Shown here one piece after another: positions 12,839 to 13,411 of a stretch of 13,411 nt of DNA (within the stretch, counting starts at the first letter, position 1; each line of letters starts with the position of its first letter). A program made the position numbers and the translations under genes. The notes under the pieces are model-generated. The model was not told the origin of the DNA. It worked only from the letters and a program-made list of their open reading frames with translations, and made no database searches. Origin of the DNA: Thermotogaceae bacterium (GTDB lineage: Bacteria > Thermotogota > Thermotogae > B21-G9 > HyVt-16); assembly GCA_011043375.1 (NCBI GenBank), contig DQYP01000018.1:1-13411 (forward strand), read 5' to 3'.

Positions 12839-13411
12839 TCAACCTTCGAATTTCCCCAAAAAGGTTTTATATGCCATATATGTCTCATAGAGATCTGCCT
12901 TAGATACCAATTCGTACGGGGAGTGCATACCTAAAACGGCAGGGCCTGCATCCAAAACCCAGGCTCCTAATTCTGCAAAGAATTTTGCAACGGTTCCTCC
13001 ACCGCCTTGATCCACTTTTCCAAGCTCTCCTATTTGCCATGAGACTCCATTTTGTTTGAAAAGGTTCCTTATCTTTCCAAAAAATTCAGCACTTGCTTCG
13101 CTTGTTCCACTTTTTCCTCGCACACCGGTGTATTTTACTAACACGATCCCATAACCAAGTTTAGGAGCATTGAGGAATTCCATAACTGATTTGTATTTTG
13201 GATCGAGGGCAGCTGCAACGTCTCCTGAAAGAATGGCTGATTTTTCGATCACATCATCCACATCGATCTTCAAATCCCTCATATTGATAATCTTTTTTAA
13301 GGTTCTCATCCAAAATCTCTCTCTAGCTCCAGTATTGCCTTCACTCCCTATTTCCTCTCTATCGAATAGTAAAACTATTGCACTCCTTTTAAGTGACATC
13401 GAATCCAAAAT
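12839..13411 (-). CDS. M18-family aminopeptidase, C-terminal part (gene runs off the window)
   Basis: Only the last 190 or so residues are visible. The frame is open to the right edge, and family members usually exceed 400 residues, so this is a truncation by the window rather than a broken gene. M18 peptidases are cytoplasmic di-metal aminopeptidases, many preferring acidic N-terminal residues. Numbering from the first TTG in frame (13408), the conserved blocks are DREEIGSEG (16-24, catalytic and metal-binding acids), SGDVAAALDP (61-70, metal-site aspartate D63), GGGGTVAKFF (135-144) and MHSPYE (161-166, metal-ligand histidine H162). These match the M18 active-site order. The oxidoreductase gene follows after 30 nt. 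No terminator is visible between them. Confidence 0.92.
   Translation of the reverse strand: MLDSMSLKRSAIVLLFDREEIGSEGNTGARERFWMRTLKKIINMRDLKIDVDDVIEKSAILSGDVAAALDPKYKSVMEFLNAPKLGYGIVLVKYTGVRGKSGTSEASAEFFGKIRNLFKQNGVSWQIGELGKVDQGGGGTVAKFFAELGAWVLDAGPAVLGMHSPYELVSKADLYETYMAYKTFLGKFEG

Noticed and set aside
1..13411. CRISPR arrays, tRNA or rRNA genes, insertion sequences, phage or toxin-antitoxin genes
   Set aside because: No regularly spaced repeats, cloverleaf-like sequences, transposase motifs or flanking terminal repeats were seen on either strand.

Overview
The window looks like chromosomal DNA of a member of the Thermotogales (Thermotoga/Pseudothermotoga-like; genus not determinable by eye). 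The Sir2 deacetylase and adenylosuccinate lyase closely match the Thermotoga maritima proteins as I remember them. The DNA is AT-rich, the proteins are rich in Lys/Glu/Ile, genes are tightly packed with frequent GTG/TTG starts, and Shine-Dalgarno (SD) sequences are strong.

Region 1 (1-1808, + strand) is a compact cluster: the 3' end of an unrecognised gene, a Sir2-type NAD-dependent deacylase overlapping it by 52 nt, and a membrane-anchored coiled-coil protein with a helix-turn-helix-like tail. It ends at a terminator in the narrow convergent gap with region 2.

Region 2 (1848-7763, - strand) is the clearest system here: a purine uptake operon under a guanine-class purine riboswitch. In transcription order it runs: purine aptamer (about 7764-7681), intrinsic terminator (7657-7621), two tandem paralogous BMP-family substrate-binding proteins, an intercistronic G6/C6 hairpin, a double-domain ABC ATPase and two overlapping permeases. 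The 5' strand of the aptamer's P1 helix is copied exactly (11 nt) inside the terminator, so one 16-nt segment can pair with either copy. This explains a genetic-off switch directly from the sequence. The riboswitch also sets the likely substrate class (purine nucleosides or bases), which BMP-type transporters alone leave open.

Region 3 (7846-9138, - strand) is purB, a purine biosynthesis gene directly upstream of the riboswitch with no obvious terminator between them. Synthesis and salvage of purines therefore sit side by side. purB has an extended -10 promoter, divergent from region 4.

Region 4 (9230-11656, + strand) holds a membrane-anchored protein of unknown function, then a 357-bp non-coding stretch with a strong terminator, a G-tract-rich possible short transcript and an extended -10 promoter. 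It ends with a transcriptional regulator of the BTAD (SARP-like) type whose C-terminus looks like a degenerate GGDEF domain.

Region 5 (11666-13411, - strand) has a Gfo/Idh/MocA-family oxidoreductase preceded by the C-terminal part of an M18-family aminopeptidase that runs off the window. No tRNA, rRNA, CRISPR array, transposase or phage gene was seen.
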